Numbered from the stretch's first letter, positions 22,474 to 33,110 are shown. The stretch is 64,000 nt of DNA from Megaustenia siamemsis (GCA_032433765.1 JAVIAB010000101.1:64642640-64706639); one strand, 5' to 3'. Translations and numbers: made by a program. Notes: a model not told the origin generated them from the letters alone.

Positions 22474-22981
22474 CTTTTGTACAGTATAATGAGTTCTGCT
22501 GTCTCCTGTAATTGCAGCTGTCTGCTTTCTCTGTGAAATTGTCTATATACGCTCTTGTATCTCTTCTTGCTGAACTTTTCACTTTGTTGTCTAATTCTGT
22601 GTATGTTGCTTTTGCCAGGACCTTACCAAGATCTGTCTTTATATTAGTCATGGCTCTCTTCACTTCTCTTCTTTCTTTGGTGTATTTCCATGTGGTGTCT
22701 GAGATCCGCGCTCGTTTTTCCATTTTCTTCAGTCCAGCACTTGCTTCTGCTGCTGCCATTAGTATTTTGCTCTGTGAGTCCCACATTTCATTGATATCTA
22801 AGTCTATTTCACCGAGTGCTGTATAACAATTACTTAGCTCTATGTTAAAGTTTTTGTTTATGGCTTCATCTTTCAAGTTATGGCTATCAATTGTATGTGT
22901 AGTTGACCTCTTCTGTTGGCTTCTAAATTTTAATCTTATTTTTTCCAATGCACAGGTTGTGGTCACTATTAACATCAGCAC
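22282..22981 (-). pseudogene. Linker between endonuclease and RT of family B LINE
   Basis: A long charged and alpha-helical frame (22355-22981) with KNFNIELSNCYTALGE, KTDLGKVLAKATYTELD and YTKERREVKRAM. This is the variable linker of RTE-like ORFs. It contains no catalytic motifs. A related segment is at 48820-49215. Confidence 0.7.
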
Positions 22982-23163
22982 CTCTGTATGCTCTTACATC
23001 TATTAATAATGATCTGAATTGTTGTTGAATACATATGTGGTCAATTTGATTTGAGATTCTATCATCAGGAGATATTCATGTTGTTTTGTGAATATTATTG
23101 TGTGGAAATAATGTCTCACCTATAACTAAATTGTCTATTAAACATAATTATATTAAACTTTCT

Positions 23164-24060
23164 TCATTCTGACTTCTGTTCCACTCCTGCGTTGTCTTTT
23201 CCCACTTTGGCGTTGAAATCTCCCATTACAATTAAATAATCGTGTTTGGGTATTTTGTTTATAAGTTGTTGTAGTTGGTTATAAAAATGTTCCTTAACAT
23301 CATCATCAGCTTCGTTTGTAGGCGCATAACATTGAACAATTGAAAGTCTTCCATGTTTAGTTTTGTGGCGTGTTCGTATGAGACGGCTATTTACGGGTTC
23401 CCATTTTAATAGACTTCTTGCAGCTATGTCTGTCATCATTATGCCTACTCCTTCTATTTACGGGTTCCCATTTTAATAGACTTCTTGCAGCTATGTCTGC
23501 CATCATTATGCCTACTCCTTCACTATGTCTGTCATCATTATGCCTACTCCTTCACTATGTCTGTCATCATTATGTCTACTCCTTCACTATGTCTGTCATC
23601 ATTATGCCTACTCCTTCACTATGTCTGTCATCATTATGCCTACTCCTTCACTATGTCTGTCATCATTATGCCTACTCCTTCACTATGTCTGTCATCATTA
23701 TGTCTACTCCTTCACTATGTCTGTCATCATTATACCTACTCCTTCACTATGTCTGTCATCATTATGCCTACTCCTTCACTATGTCTGTCATCATTATGCC
23801 TACTCCTTCACTTTGTCTGTCATCATTATGCCTACTCCTTCGCGGTGTTTCCCATCTTCCCTTCCAGAATAAAACTAATATTTTATTATCAATAGATCTC
23901 CTACCTGTTCCAATCCAGCTCATTTCGCTTAATCCTAAAATATCTAGATCGTATCTGTCCATCTCGCTCGCCACCTGTGCATGTTTCGTCGGTTCAGCCA
24001 TTGTACGTACATTCCAGAATCATATTTTTGTTGTTGTTTTAGGGCCGAAAAAAATATCAC
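23164..24060 (-). pseudogene. AP endonuclease domain of family B LINE, split by a minisatellite
   Basis: Endonuclease blocks: FWNVRTMAEP near 24015, LDILGLSEMSWIGTG near 23930, EGVGIMMTDI near 23845, then after the minisatellite SLLKWEPVNSRLI near 23400, IVQCYAPTNEADDD near 23330 and VMGDFNAKVGKD near 23215. The tandem 32-bp units were made from the codons for GIMMTDI and separate the catalytic halves. A stop also precedes FWNVRT. Confidence 0.8.
23430..23845. repeat. 32-bp minisatellite inside the LINE endonuclease
   Basis: About ten units with the core ATGTCTGTCATCATTATGCC (starting 23523, period 32) follow two longer partial duplications (about 67 bp each, 23400-23520). The core is the endonuclease coding sequence for GIMMTDI on the minus strand. 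The 239-, 136- and 115-codon plus-strand frames here are by-products. Confidence 0.9.
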
Positions 24061-24360
24061 TACTATCTACTGCTAATTTACACATTCTACATCTACGTTT
24101 CATTAACATCATCGTTTTTACGATAGCGGCTTGTTAAACCTCTGATCAACTGTTCTATACCAAGCCGGAGAAAAATAATTCCTCCATTTTGGAAACAACC
24201 GGAAAAAATATGAGTGCCACTAAAGTCGGAGTTATCTGCCTGTGTGGCGAGGGACCCCTGTGCACACGGCGGCCATGTAAAAACGGATTAACAAGCACAA
24301 TTCAGTTCGTAGTCTCTAGGGACTTCGTCAGAAGTAAAGCTGGCGAACGAAATAAAACAA

Positions 24361-24750
24361 AAACTTAACTCCGAGTTACGTCATCATATTGTCCCAGGTC
24401 ACCTCGCAGCTATCATTCGTACCACGGTGTTTCCGTGTTATCAATATGATTGTTAAGGGGGTACCATACAACTGCTGGTTTATAAGGATTAACCAAGGCG
24501 CCTTGTATTCCACACCAGGAAGAGATACGATCGAGTTCGCTTTTCATTGTGGAGGTGATTTCCCTTCTGTCTCTTCCCTGTAAATATACCATAGTGTCAT
24601 CTGCCAAGGTCATAGTTCTTCCCCTCCTTTCATCTGATGTTCCTTGATCGTTATTGTGTACACGTTAAATAGAACTGGTGACAATGGTGAGTCTTATGGC
24701 AGCCCTGGACAGATGTATGTTGGTTCGTATGACCAAATTCTACGAACTAG
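24361..24750 (-). mobile_element. I-like LINE, upstream part (RT centre), continues at 20553
   Basis: The minus strand gives MTLADDTMVYLQGRDRRE (ADD metal-binding motif) near 24590 and DELDRISSWCG-like sequence (SELDRISSWCGIQG) near 24510, then upstream VLFNVYT and PGLPXD-type sequence to about 24750. The first 15 bases are the right target-site duplication of the nested family B LINE. Confidence 0.8.
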
Positions 24751-24863
24751 CACATGCTGATCAATAGGTTATTAAAGTAAACAAACATGTCGTAATTTCT
24801 ATGTTGTCACATTCAATGCAGTGTATGTATATATATATACATATCGATATAGATATATACTGA

Positions 24864-25155
24864 AGTCAAAGCAAAAAGTTAGCTCATTTCCAATAGTTGG
24901 AAGAACAAATCAACATTGTTTGGCCATGTAATGGGTAATGAACAGCTGGAATATATTGTAACAATTGGGAAAAATTGAGGGACAAAGAGAGAGAGAGAGT
25001 GAAGCAAAGAGACAAAATATCAGACAGCCTAAAAGAATGGCTTAGCATAAGGTCAACAACAGAAAAAATAAATAACTGTCGCGATCGAAAGTTGTGGAGA
25101 GACAAGTCACCTGCGCCAGCAAGCCCGGTACTTGATGATGCTGATAATATGTATA
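24864..25155 (+). mobile_element. RTE-like LINE 3' end, family A2
   Basis: GAACAGCTGGAATATATTG, the GGACAAAGAGAG region and the end GCCCGGTACTTGATGATGC match the family A2 C-terminus and 3' end. Non-coding relic. Confidence 0.7.
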
Positions 25156-25289
25156 TATATATTCTTAATTCTCTAATCTGATAATCATTCTGTTATTATA
25201 GACGTCGGTAAAATCTAAGGAGTAAAATAAACTGGCTATTACTACGCCACAACGAGAATGGTCTCAGTCTACAAAGTAAGAACACTAAG

Positions 25290-25870
25290 TAAGAATGGTT
25301 ATATAGAAGAAATAGTCGTCATTATCATTCAACATAAACAATAAACAGGAGACATCTGAAACAAGACCAATGCATCAAATACTTGGGCACAATAATAACA
25401 TCACATGGAAGATACATCACGGAAATTAAAAGCAGAATAGCTCAGGCCAAAATAGTATTTCACAGAAGATGAAAAAAAAAAATGTCTCTTGCAACAAGTC
25501 TTTGTCAACGAAAGTTAGAAAGAGCGTTAAGCGGTGCTATATATAGCCTATTCTGACATATGGAAGCAAATCATGGACAGTAGACATACACATGAAAAGA
25601 CAAATAGAGGACGCGGGGATATGACTTCTGAGAATAATTTTGAAAGCGCACTGGACAGCTATAAATAATAGTGAGAACATTTTCAAAGAGAATAATACAA
25701 AAAGCTAGATCTTAAAGAAAAATAACAAAATACAAATTCAATTGTCATTTTTCGGGCAAATCACGAGAAGAAGAAAATTGGAGTACTTTGTTACAACTGG
25801 CAAAGGAGATCACGAACGACAAAGAGAGAATATACTATAAAAGGTCTACGTTGCACTGTGAACTATCAAT
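25290..25870 (+). mobile_element. Degenerate RTE-like LINE, family A2-related, RT C-terminal part
   Basis: IKYLGTIITSHGRYIT (near 25380), a PILTYGSKSWTVD-type block (near 25560) and a SFFGQIT-type block (near 25745) can be read with frameshifts. It is similar to 37062-37815 and has no intact frame. Confidence 0.65.
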
Positions 25871-25904
25871 GGTTGTAGAGAAAGTTGACACAAAGTACTT
25901 TTGA

Positions 25905-26000
25905 TTTCAGAACTGACTCTACCCATTGCCTGCGTACAGAGCCCGCTTTCACTGCTTTAACACGCTCATCGATTAACTTAGTATGCAAGCGTGAGTGTAG
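25905..26000 (-). mobile_element. I-like LINE RNase H fragment, seed of the 37-bp array
   Basis: GACTCTACCCATTGC and GTACAGAGCC...GCTCATCGATT correspond to 1313-1370 of the I-like copy. The next block, GCGTGAGTGTAGTCGTGTGA, codes on the minus strand for SHDYTHA and is the unit that is amplified. Confidence 0.75.
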
Positions 26001-26450
26001 TCGTGTGACTAAATAAGTGGTAGAAGCGTGAGTGTAGTCGTGTGACTAAATAAGTGGTAGAAGCGTGAGTGTAGTCGTGTGACTAAATGAGTGGTAGAAG
26101 CGTGAGTGTAGTCGTGTGACTAAATAAGTGGTAGAAGCGTGAGTGTAGTCGTGTGACTAAATAAGTGGTAGAAGCGTGAGTGTAGTCGTGTGACTAAATA
26201 AGTGGTAGAAGCGTGAGTGTAGTCGTGTGACTAAATGAGTGGTAGAAGCGTGAGTGTAGTCGTGTGACTAAATGAGTGGTAGAAGCGTGAGTGTAGTCGT
26301 GTGACTAAATAAGTGGTAGAAGCGTGAGTGTAGTCGTGTGACTAAATAAGTGGTAGAAGCGTGAGTGTAGTCGTGTGACTAAATAAGTGGTAGAAGCGTG
26401 AGTGTAGTCGTGTGACTAAATAAGTGGTAGAAGCGTGAGTGTAGTCGTGA
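25988..26450. repeat. 37-bp minisatellite, about 12 units
   Basis: Unit contains GCGTGAGTGTAGTCGTGTGA and CTAAATAAGTGGTAGAA, period 37 (25989, 26026 and onward). Units are almost identical, differing mainly in AAATAAG or AAATGAG, so the expansion is recent. Confidence 0.92.
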
Positions 26451-26479
26451 GACCCTAACAAGTTAAATGTTCATGAATG

Positions 26480-27310
26480 TCATTGACAGAATAACTAGTA
26501 GACTCAACTCAGTGACAGACTAATCCACAAGACTCACCACACCAACAGACAAATTATAAAGCTCAACTCACCGACACACTAATTTCGAGATTCAATTCAC
26601 TTTCAGATTAATTATGAGAGCCAATCTACTGACAGGCAATCTACGAGACTCAACTCGGACATACATACAAACTCAACTCTAACAGACTAATTACGAGGCT
26701 CAACTCTGTCACACTAATTACGATACTCAACTCTGATACACTAATTACGAGACTCAACTCTGTCACACTAATTACGAGACTCAACTCTGATACACTAATT
26801 ACGAGACTCAACTCTGTCACACTAATTACGAGACTCAACTCTGACCGACTAATTACGAGACTCAACTCTGACACACTAATTACGAGACACAACTCTGAGA
26901 CACTAATTACGAGACTCAACTCTGTCACACTAATTACGATACTCAACTCTGATACACTAATTACGAGACTCAACTCTGTCACACTAATTACGAGACTCAA
27001 CTCTGACCGACTAATTACGAGACTCAACTCTGACACACTAATTACGAGACACAACTCTGAGACACTAATTACGAGACTCAACTCTGTCACACTAATTACG
27101 AGACTCAACTCTGACCGACTAATTACGAGACTCAACTCTGACACACTAATTACGAGACACAACTCTGAGACACTAATTACGAGACTCAACTCGGACACTG
27201 ATTACGAGATTCAACTTTGGCACACTAATTACTAGACTCAACTCTGGCAGACTAACTATGAAACTCAACTTTGAGATATTAATTACGAGACTCAACTCTA
27301 ACACACTAAA
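26480..27310. repeat. 27-bp minisatellite with higher-order structure
   Basis: Unit ACTAATTACGAGACTCAACT plus CTGACAC, about 30 copies, more diverged at both ends. Because 27 is a multiple of 3, the minus strand stays open for 182 codons (26650-27198) and encodes a nine-residue repeat of the SVSELSLVI type. Four variant units (with C, S, R and T at variable positions) recur as a block, giving a 108-bp higher-order unit three times. No sign of a signal peptide or flanking exon, so I do not call it a gene. Confidence 0.9.
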
Positions 27311-27366
27311 TACGAGCATCCAGTTGCTCATTTCATCTACCCCCGGAAACCTTGCTATACATCAAT

Positions 27367-27531
27367 ATGCGTATCAAACAAAGGAGTCGAGGGTGCATAT
27401 TTTACGATGCTTTTTCTCCTGTACTCCATCTTCTTGGATATCAGAGGAAAACTGTGATGACACATCGACATCGCTTATTTACTCTCCATGCATTCACTAT
27501 TTTTATTATTGGATTATATGCTCTATGTAGG
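27367..27531 (+). CDS. Possible first coding exon of a type II membrane protein (low confidence)
   Basis: ATG at 27367 opens a frame starting MRIKQRSRGCIFYDAF, with a basic stretch KTVMTHRHR and then a hydrophobic segment LFTLHAFTIFIIGLYALC. It is followed by the potential donor TGTAG/GTAATT at 27531. A short basic N-terminus and a single membrane segment fit a type II (Golgi-type) membrane protein. It is not in any repeat family seen here. No promoter or second exon was found and I do not recognise the protein. The frame would stop three bases into the intron. Confidence 0.3.
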
Positions 27532-27534
27532 TAA

Positions 27535-28390
27535 TTGATTTTAGCGTTATTTTTGTTGGTCGTCAGCAATTTATTTAATTATCACAGCGGTTATCTCTTT
27601 ATGGATGCTGTTCTTTGAAACGACAGCTGTGGTAACACATGGTAGTAAGACAAGCTAGTACACCAACATGTTACACTTTAGTAATCCTACTTTAGTAATC
27701 CTGGATAAACTTACATATCAACAAAACACGTGTACAACAGTTTTCCTACTGAGATAAAACTGTGTGGACTTAAAAAAATCAGCTTGATGAAATGCTTTAA
27801 TGACTGATTAATTGTTTCCAAAACTTCTCTGGCAATTGCTTTCAAAAGAACTTTTAATTTCAAATTGAACCCTCGAACTATTAAAATGCATGATAACTAG
27901 AACTATGCTCTTTTGCATATGGCTTCATACTAAAGTATACGATATTTTAGTATTAGTATAATTATTCATTTATTGATAACACAAAATTGATGAGATGCCT
28001 GAGTGATTAATGCACTAGCTACAAAACATAAAAGGTCTGGTTCAAATGACGTGACGTGACTACTCTGTGCAGCTTCTCGTGGAGCAAACCACATTCTGAC
28101 ATAGACCAGGTTCAGTGGTATCTTCCCTAACTGACAAGACGTCAATCCTAAAACAACACTCTTCCAACAGAACCTGTTCTGTACTATCTTCCTTAGCTGA
28201 GACTTACAGAGACAGCAACCTCTGGACAGAAACGTCCTAGATTCGAATCCCACCACAAGCTGTGGCGATTGTTCATTTCCAAAATGATTTTCTTGTGGCT
28301 TTACCCTCAGATGATCTCTGTGTAGTGAGATCCGATGCCTAGCACTATCGGAAAAGCTGCAACAAATTGTAGGTCCCGTGAGTACTAGTT
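27535..28390 (+). other. Unassigned; contains one or two SINE-like tRNA arms
   Basis: GATGCCTGAGTGATTAATGC with GGTCTGGTTCAAAT (27990-28045) resembles A and B boxes of a tRNA-Ser or Leu type. GATTCGAATCCCACC at 28239 is a second B-box-like site. No target duplications found. The rest is AT-rich. Confidence 0.35.
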
Positions 28391-28974
28391 CTTGTTAAAT
28401 AACCCTAATAGTTGTAAGACGAACATCGTTTTTTTGTTTTTTAATGTCACATCCCGGGCAATAACTGTTAAGCAGAGCCACTAATACTGAAGAAGGTTTG
28501 AGCCTAGTCAGTGGTAGGGTGTGCTAAACACCCCAAAGTATGATGACAGCTTTACAAGGAAGGAACACAACGCGCAACTGACGTTTCGGCCAGTGGCCTT
28601 CTTCAGAATACAGGGACAACGACAACAAACGGTGAAGCACAATTATCTACAACTACATGTTAGATGATCAAGTGGAGGGCTCGGAAAGTAGGATGTAGAA
28701 ATAAGTTTGAGCTTAGTCACCGAGCGGTCTAGAAAATAGAATTTAAATATTTAAATGTGCAAGACAAAACAAACAAAATATATACATTTTGCAATACTTG
28801 GAAAAAGTGAGTAATGTTATAGAAATAATGTTTTAATCAACTATAGAAAAAGGGAACTGCTATTTGAAAGGCAAACAGAAGCATCACTTTTGTGTTACTT
28901 GGTGAGGTAATTACGAACATATGAAAATATAATGAAAAGTAAATAATGGGGAAAAATACATGTGGCCTATAATC
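28391..28974. other. Unassigned sequence
   Basis: Contains TGACGTTTCGGCCAGTGGCC followed by TTCTTCAG at 28579-28608, a phrase of the type often found in dispersed repeats; similar CTTCTTCAG is at 16610. Nothing coding. Confidence 0.35.
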
Positions 28975-29165
28975 GTCTTTTCATTTGTTTGTCTACTGTC
29001 CATGATTCGCTTACATAGTTCAGAATAGGTTTTATATAGTATCGAGGAACTCTCTTTCTCACTTCTATTTGACATAGATTTCTTGCAAAAGATATTTTCC
29101 CTTTTTTTAAATGCTATTTTGGTCAGTTATTCTGCTTTTTATTTATGTGGTTTATCTTCCATATG
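28975..29165 (-). mobile_element. RTE-like LINE fragment, family A2
   Basis: The minus strand reads YIKPILNYVSESWTVDKQM near 29020, the GAESWTL-type block. Short and degenerate. Confidence 0.6.
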
Positions 29166-29404
29166 ATGTTATTATTGTTACAAGTATTTGAGGCGTTGCA
29201 CTTGTTTCAGAATTGCCCCGTTTATTTGTATGGTCCTTGATGAGGTATACAAAAGGGAAAACAAAAGTTAATACTTGATTTATTTGTGGCGTTAGCCTTC
29301 TCATGTCTCTTGGTAATGATATATGATGTTTAACCTTCTCGGATAACGGAAACATATCAGGAGATCTCTTGTGCGATTGTGCATTTAAAGACCTCTGGGC
29401 AGTT

Positions 29405-30622
29405 ACAACAGACGAAGTTGGAGTTTGGCAGTCTTGGAGAACAGACGTGTAGTTGAGGACAGAGTGGAATATCAGTTGGAGTTTGGGAGTCTTAGAGAGC
29501 GGATGGACAGTCGTAAGCAACCGAAGAAACGCATCACTTAGAGATCAACAGCCGAAGAGAAAAGATGTAGAGATAAAACACAACAGACGAAGTTGGAGTT
29601 TGGCAGTCTTAGAGAACGGATGGAAGGTTGCAAAGGACAAAGGAGATAAAGAGTTAGAGATTGGGAGTCTTAGAGAACGGACGGACAGTCGTAGACAACG
29701 AAGATAAGCAGTTAGACATTTGGCAGTCTTAGAGAACGGATGGACAGTCGTAGACAACCGAAGAAACGCATCACTTAGAAATCAACAGCCGAAGAGAAAA
29801 GATGTAGAGATAAAACACAACAGACGACTGGCAACCGAAGGAAGCACAGAAGTAGACTCAGATATAGTAGACTCAGTGATAGTAGACTTAGAGATAGTAG
29901 AGACTCAGTGATAGTAGACTCAGTGATAGTAGACTCAGATATAGTAGACTCAGATATAGTAGACTCAGTGATAGTAGACTTAGAGATAGTAGACTCAGTG
30001 ATAGTAGACTTAGAGATAGTAGACTCAGTGATAGTAGACTTAGAGATAGTAGACTCAGTGATAGTAGACTTAGAGATAGTCACAATGGGAATCCAAGCGA
30101 AGTAGTATTGGAAGCCCAAGAGCGGCGGTCGCAACGGAAGCCTGAGAGCGACAGATCGAACATATAGAGATCAGCAGATGAACCAGAAGAATACAGTGTA
30201 AATATGACGATAGATAGGGATAGATAGATTAGGATAGTGCGTTCGATGGGAACGTACCAAAGTAGGAAAACGGCCACAAGATAGAAAAATATATTAGTTG
30301 TAGGGACGAGAGAATGAAATAGGAAGAATAGATCTTGATAATAGTAATGAGTGTGGGTTGCAATAGAAAATGACGCAGATTGTACATGTGTGAAACGAGA
30401 AAAGAAATAAAAGAAAAAAGGCTCTAATGTATAAGAGTCAGTCTTTCAGTCATCCAGGTTGTTGACGGCTTCGGGTTATTGACAACTTCCAATCAATCAC
30501 ATGGTTCAAATGTGGAAGAACGGCTTTCACATCTATTGACGCCTTGACCTTCAGTCTCATCGAAAATAAAAACATCTTAAAAATATAGATGACATCGAAA
30601 ATAAAAATAAACACATCTTACA
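29405..30622 (+). repeat. 5' LTR of element 2, with internal subrepeats
   Basis: Contains nested copies of GGCAGTCTTAGAGAACGGAT and CAACCGAAGAAACGCATCAC, then a 15-bp array and a conserved end with GTTGTTGACGGCTTCGG. It ends ...CTTACA, two bases before TGGTGCCGCG. The left boundary is uncertain because the subrepeats extend leftwards. Confidence 0.6.
29852..30080. repeat. 15-bp minisatellite in the 5' LTR
   Basis: Alternating AGTAGACTCAGTGAT and AGTAGACTTAGAGAT units, about 15 in total. The array at 34434-34575 in the 3' LTR has about nine. The open frames with VDSVIVDLEI repeats, on both strands, are by-products. Confidence 0.85.
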
Positions 30623-30624
30623 AA

Positions 30625-30637
30625 TGGTGCCGCGTGG
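30625..30637 (+). promoter_or_regulatory. Primer-binding-like site of element 2
   Basis: TGGTGCCGCGTGG two bases after the CA end of the 5' LTR. It resembles the site of element 1 (TGGCGCCGTGACC) in position and in the first seven bases, supporting kinship. Confidence 0.55.
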
Positions 30638-30811
30638 GCTAACCAACGAAGTGGGTTGTCGCGGACAGAAAATCGTGCTGGAGTAGTCCAGGAAAGTCGT
30701 GCTGAAGAAATCCTGAAAATCGTTAAGACATTCAGAAAATCCTGAAAAATCGTGAAGAAGTCCAGGAAAATCGTGCTATATTAATAGACAGAATAGAACT
30801 GTACCTAGGGA

Positions 30812-31314
30812 ATGGACGAGGAGATAGTCAAAAAGAAGGAAAAGCAGAAAAAATACACACATACAGAAATAAAAGAATGTACAATTTGCGTAGTCCTATC
30901 TGCTATATTGTACACTATACTGAGAGCATATTATTAGTGAAGGAGAAGGGGGACAAAGTATTGCAGGCGCAAGATATTGGGGACGAAATGTTAAAAATGT
31001 TACAGAAATTAACGGCCAACATAGAGAGTATGTTACCAAAGACAACTCATGGCTTGGAAGAAATAAACACAAATAATACGAAGAGGTCACAGAAAACAGA
31101 AAACAAAGAGGAGGCAGAAAGTAAGGTGAGTCTATGGAATTTAACTGCAGCTGAAATAGAGGAATGGACAAGAGAGAAAGAAGAAAGTTTATTCACGGAT
31201 TTATACGGTGAGCAAGAAAGTAGGCGACCACGTAAACGCCGGAGAAGAGAAAATAAAAGGGAAAGATATCAAAGATATGATAAATATGATACAAAATACG
31301 GAACATGCCAGTAG
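30812..31314 (+). pseudogene. Gag-like relic, copy 1 of element 2
   Basis: MDEEIVKKKEKQKKYTHTEI at 30812 corresponds to MDEEIERKVRKEEKG of element 1 (near 12950). After a frameshift, SILLVKEKGDK, GDEMLKMLQKLTANIESMLP, a polar segment, LWNLTAAEIEEW and an Arg-rich RRPRKRRRRENKRER follow, ending at a TAG after YGTCQ at 31314. The knuckle and RRM-like part found in element 1 are absent here. The basic C-terminus would suit RNA binding. The 66-bp array starts four bases after the stop. Confidence 0.65.
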
Positions 31315-31317
31315 TAG

Positions 31318-32296
31318 GAAGAGGAAGTAGAGAGGAGAGAGCCCGGAAGGGGCGAAACTGAAATGGGTAAATACAAGTAGTGGTGAGGGGAGGAAGAGAG
31401 GAGAGAGCCCGAAAGGGGCGAACCCGAAATGGGTAAATACAAGTTGTAGTAAGAGGAAGTAGAGAGGAGAGCGCCCGAAATGGGCGAACCCGAAATGGGT
31501 AAATACAAGTTGTAGTAAGAGGAAGTAGAGAGGAGAGAGCCCGAAAAGGGCGAACCCGAAATGGGTAAATACAAGTTGTAGTAAGAGGAAGTAGAGAGGA
31601 GAGCGCCCGAAATGGGCGAACCCGAAATGGGTAAATACAAGTTGTAGTAAGAGGAAGTAGAGAGGAGAGAGCCCGAAAAGGGCGAACCCGAAATGGGTAA
31701 ATACAAGTTGTAGTAAGAGGAAGTAGAGAGGAGAGAGCCCGAAATGGGCGAACCCGAAATGGGTAAATACAAGTTGTAGTAAGAGGAAGTAGAGAGGAGA
31801 GAGCCCGAAAAGGGCGAACCCGAAATGGGTAAATACAAGTTGTAGTAAGAGGAAGTAGAGAGGAGAGCGCCCGAAAAGGGCGAACCCGAAATGGGTAAAT
31901 ACCAGTAGTAGTAAGAGGAAGTAGAGAGGAGAGAGCCGGAAAGGGCGAACCCGAAATGGGTAAATACAAGTAGTAGAAAGAGGAAGTAGAGAGGAGAGAG
32001 CCGGAAAGGGCGAACCCGAAATGGGTAAATACAAGTTGTAGTAAGAGGAAGTAGAGAGGAGAGCGCCCGAAAAGGGCGAACCCGAAATGGGTAAATACAA
32101 GTTGTAGTAAGAGGAAGTAGAGAGGAGAGCGCCCGAAAAGGGCGAACCCGAAATGGGTAAATACAAGTTGTAGTAAGAGGAAGTAGAGAGGAGAGCGCCC
32201 GAAAAGGGCGAACCCGAAATGGGTAAATACAAGTTGTAGTAAGAGGAAGTAGAGAGGAGAGCGCCCGAAATGGGCGAACCCGAAATCGGCGACTAA
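31318..32296. repeat. 66-bp tandem array, about 15 units, with small hairpins
   Basis: Unit: AGTAGAGAGGAGAGCGCCCG, AAATGGGCGAACCCGAAATG and GGTAAATACAAGTTGTAGTA plus AGAGGA, period 66. Each unit carries CCCGAAATGGG or CCCGAAAAGGG twice, which can fold as CCC/GGG hairpins with a five-base loop. Two variants (AGAGCCCG and GCGCCCG) alternate. Since 66 is a multiple of 3, minus-strand frames of 189-343 codons run through it; they look like artefacts. Confidence 0.92.
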
Positions 32297-33110
32297 GAGT
32301 TAGCAGGAGTAAGTGGAAATGGAGGAGAGAAACCGAAATGGGCAGATAATTGAGTGTAGCGAAGTTACTTATCTAGAATGATTGGGCTACACAAGGAGGT
32401 TGAGATGTGGTAGCGAAGTACTAATCTAGAATGATTGGGCTACACAAGGAGGTTGAGATGTGGTAGCGAAGTACTAATCTAGAATGATTGGGCTACACAA
32501 GGAGGTTAAGATGTGGTAGCGAAGTACTAATCTAGAATGATTGGGTTACACAGGGAGGATAAGAGTAGTAGCGAAGTACTAATCTGATATGATTGGGCTA
32601 CACAGAGCAAGCAGGCAAGACCTATTTATATATGGTGCTGAAAGGTCTGCTAGTATTGAGGAATGAGATTATACAAGAGAGCCATTGTAGAGACAATAGG
32701 ACAATATTGCTGAATGCAATGTAAAGTTAAGATGTGGTAACGATACACAGAATAATCAGAGAAAAGAGAGTTGGCAGAAAGGTGGAGGAGTTGAAATGCA
32801 ATAATTTACAAGGATTCATAAGAGGGAGAAAGAAGTGAATGGTCGTTAGTTATGGCAACGACTAACACATGTTAGGGGCGAATTGTATAGCAGGGAATGA
32901 ATAGTTAGAGGTAAATAGTCGTTAGTTATGGCAACGACTAACACATGTTAGGGGCGAATGTATAGCAGAGAATGTATAGATAATTGTATATATTAGCGGG
33001 GAATTGTGTAGGGGGAATTGCACACCAAGAGTAGAAGGATGGAGAAGTATAATATTAAGCACAAACATATACAGAAGGAGAAATGATGTGGAATAGAGTT
33101 CATGACGTAG
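32297..33110 (+). repeat. Element 2 internal sequence with 53-bp and 72-bp repeats
   Basis: GTAGCGAAGTACTAATCTAG with AATGATTGGGCTACACAAGG recurs about five times with a period near 53 bp (32356-32600). GTCGTTAGTTATGGCAACGA recurs at 32842 and 32919. The segment 32600-32825 returns at 34000-34190, so a whole internal block was duplicated. Confidence 0.75.

Larger units (their letters stand above)
20735..24360 (-). mobile_element. Nearly full-length RTE-like LINE, family B
   Basis: About 3.6 kb including a 0.4-kb minisatellite. It contains, on the minus strand, a 5' leader (24130-24360), an AP endonuclease (23160-24060), a linker (22480-22980) and RT (20900-22470). The 3' end reads GGTCAATAGATAG followed by T13. 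The 15-bp duplications at 20539 and 24361 show that it inserted into an I-like LINE. RTE-type LINEs are about 3.2-3.5 kb with one ORF, which fits. Stops and frameshifts make it inactive. Truncated relatives lie at 48820, 51305 and 54880. Confidence 0.85.

Noticed and set aside
23418..24137. 239-codon plus-strand frame and two shorter ones
   Set aside because: By-product of the 32-bp minisatellite antisense to the LINE endonuclease.
25988..26450. 37-bp direct repeats suggesting CRISPR
   Set aside because: No spacers between units; the unit derives from a LINE RNase H.
27985..28045. Functional tRNA gene
   Set aside because: A- and B-box-like words are present, but the arms do not pair into a cloverleaf by eye; more likely a SINE.
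31193..32232. Long minus-strand frames of 189-343 codons
   Set aside because: They follow the 66-bp array, exist in all three minus frames and depend only on a period divisible by three; the homologous gag lies on the other strand next to it.
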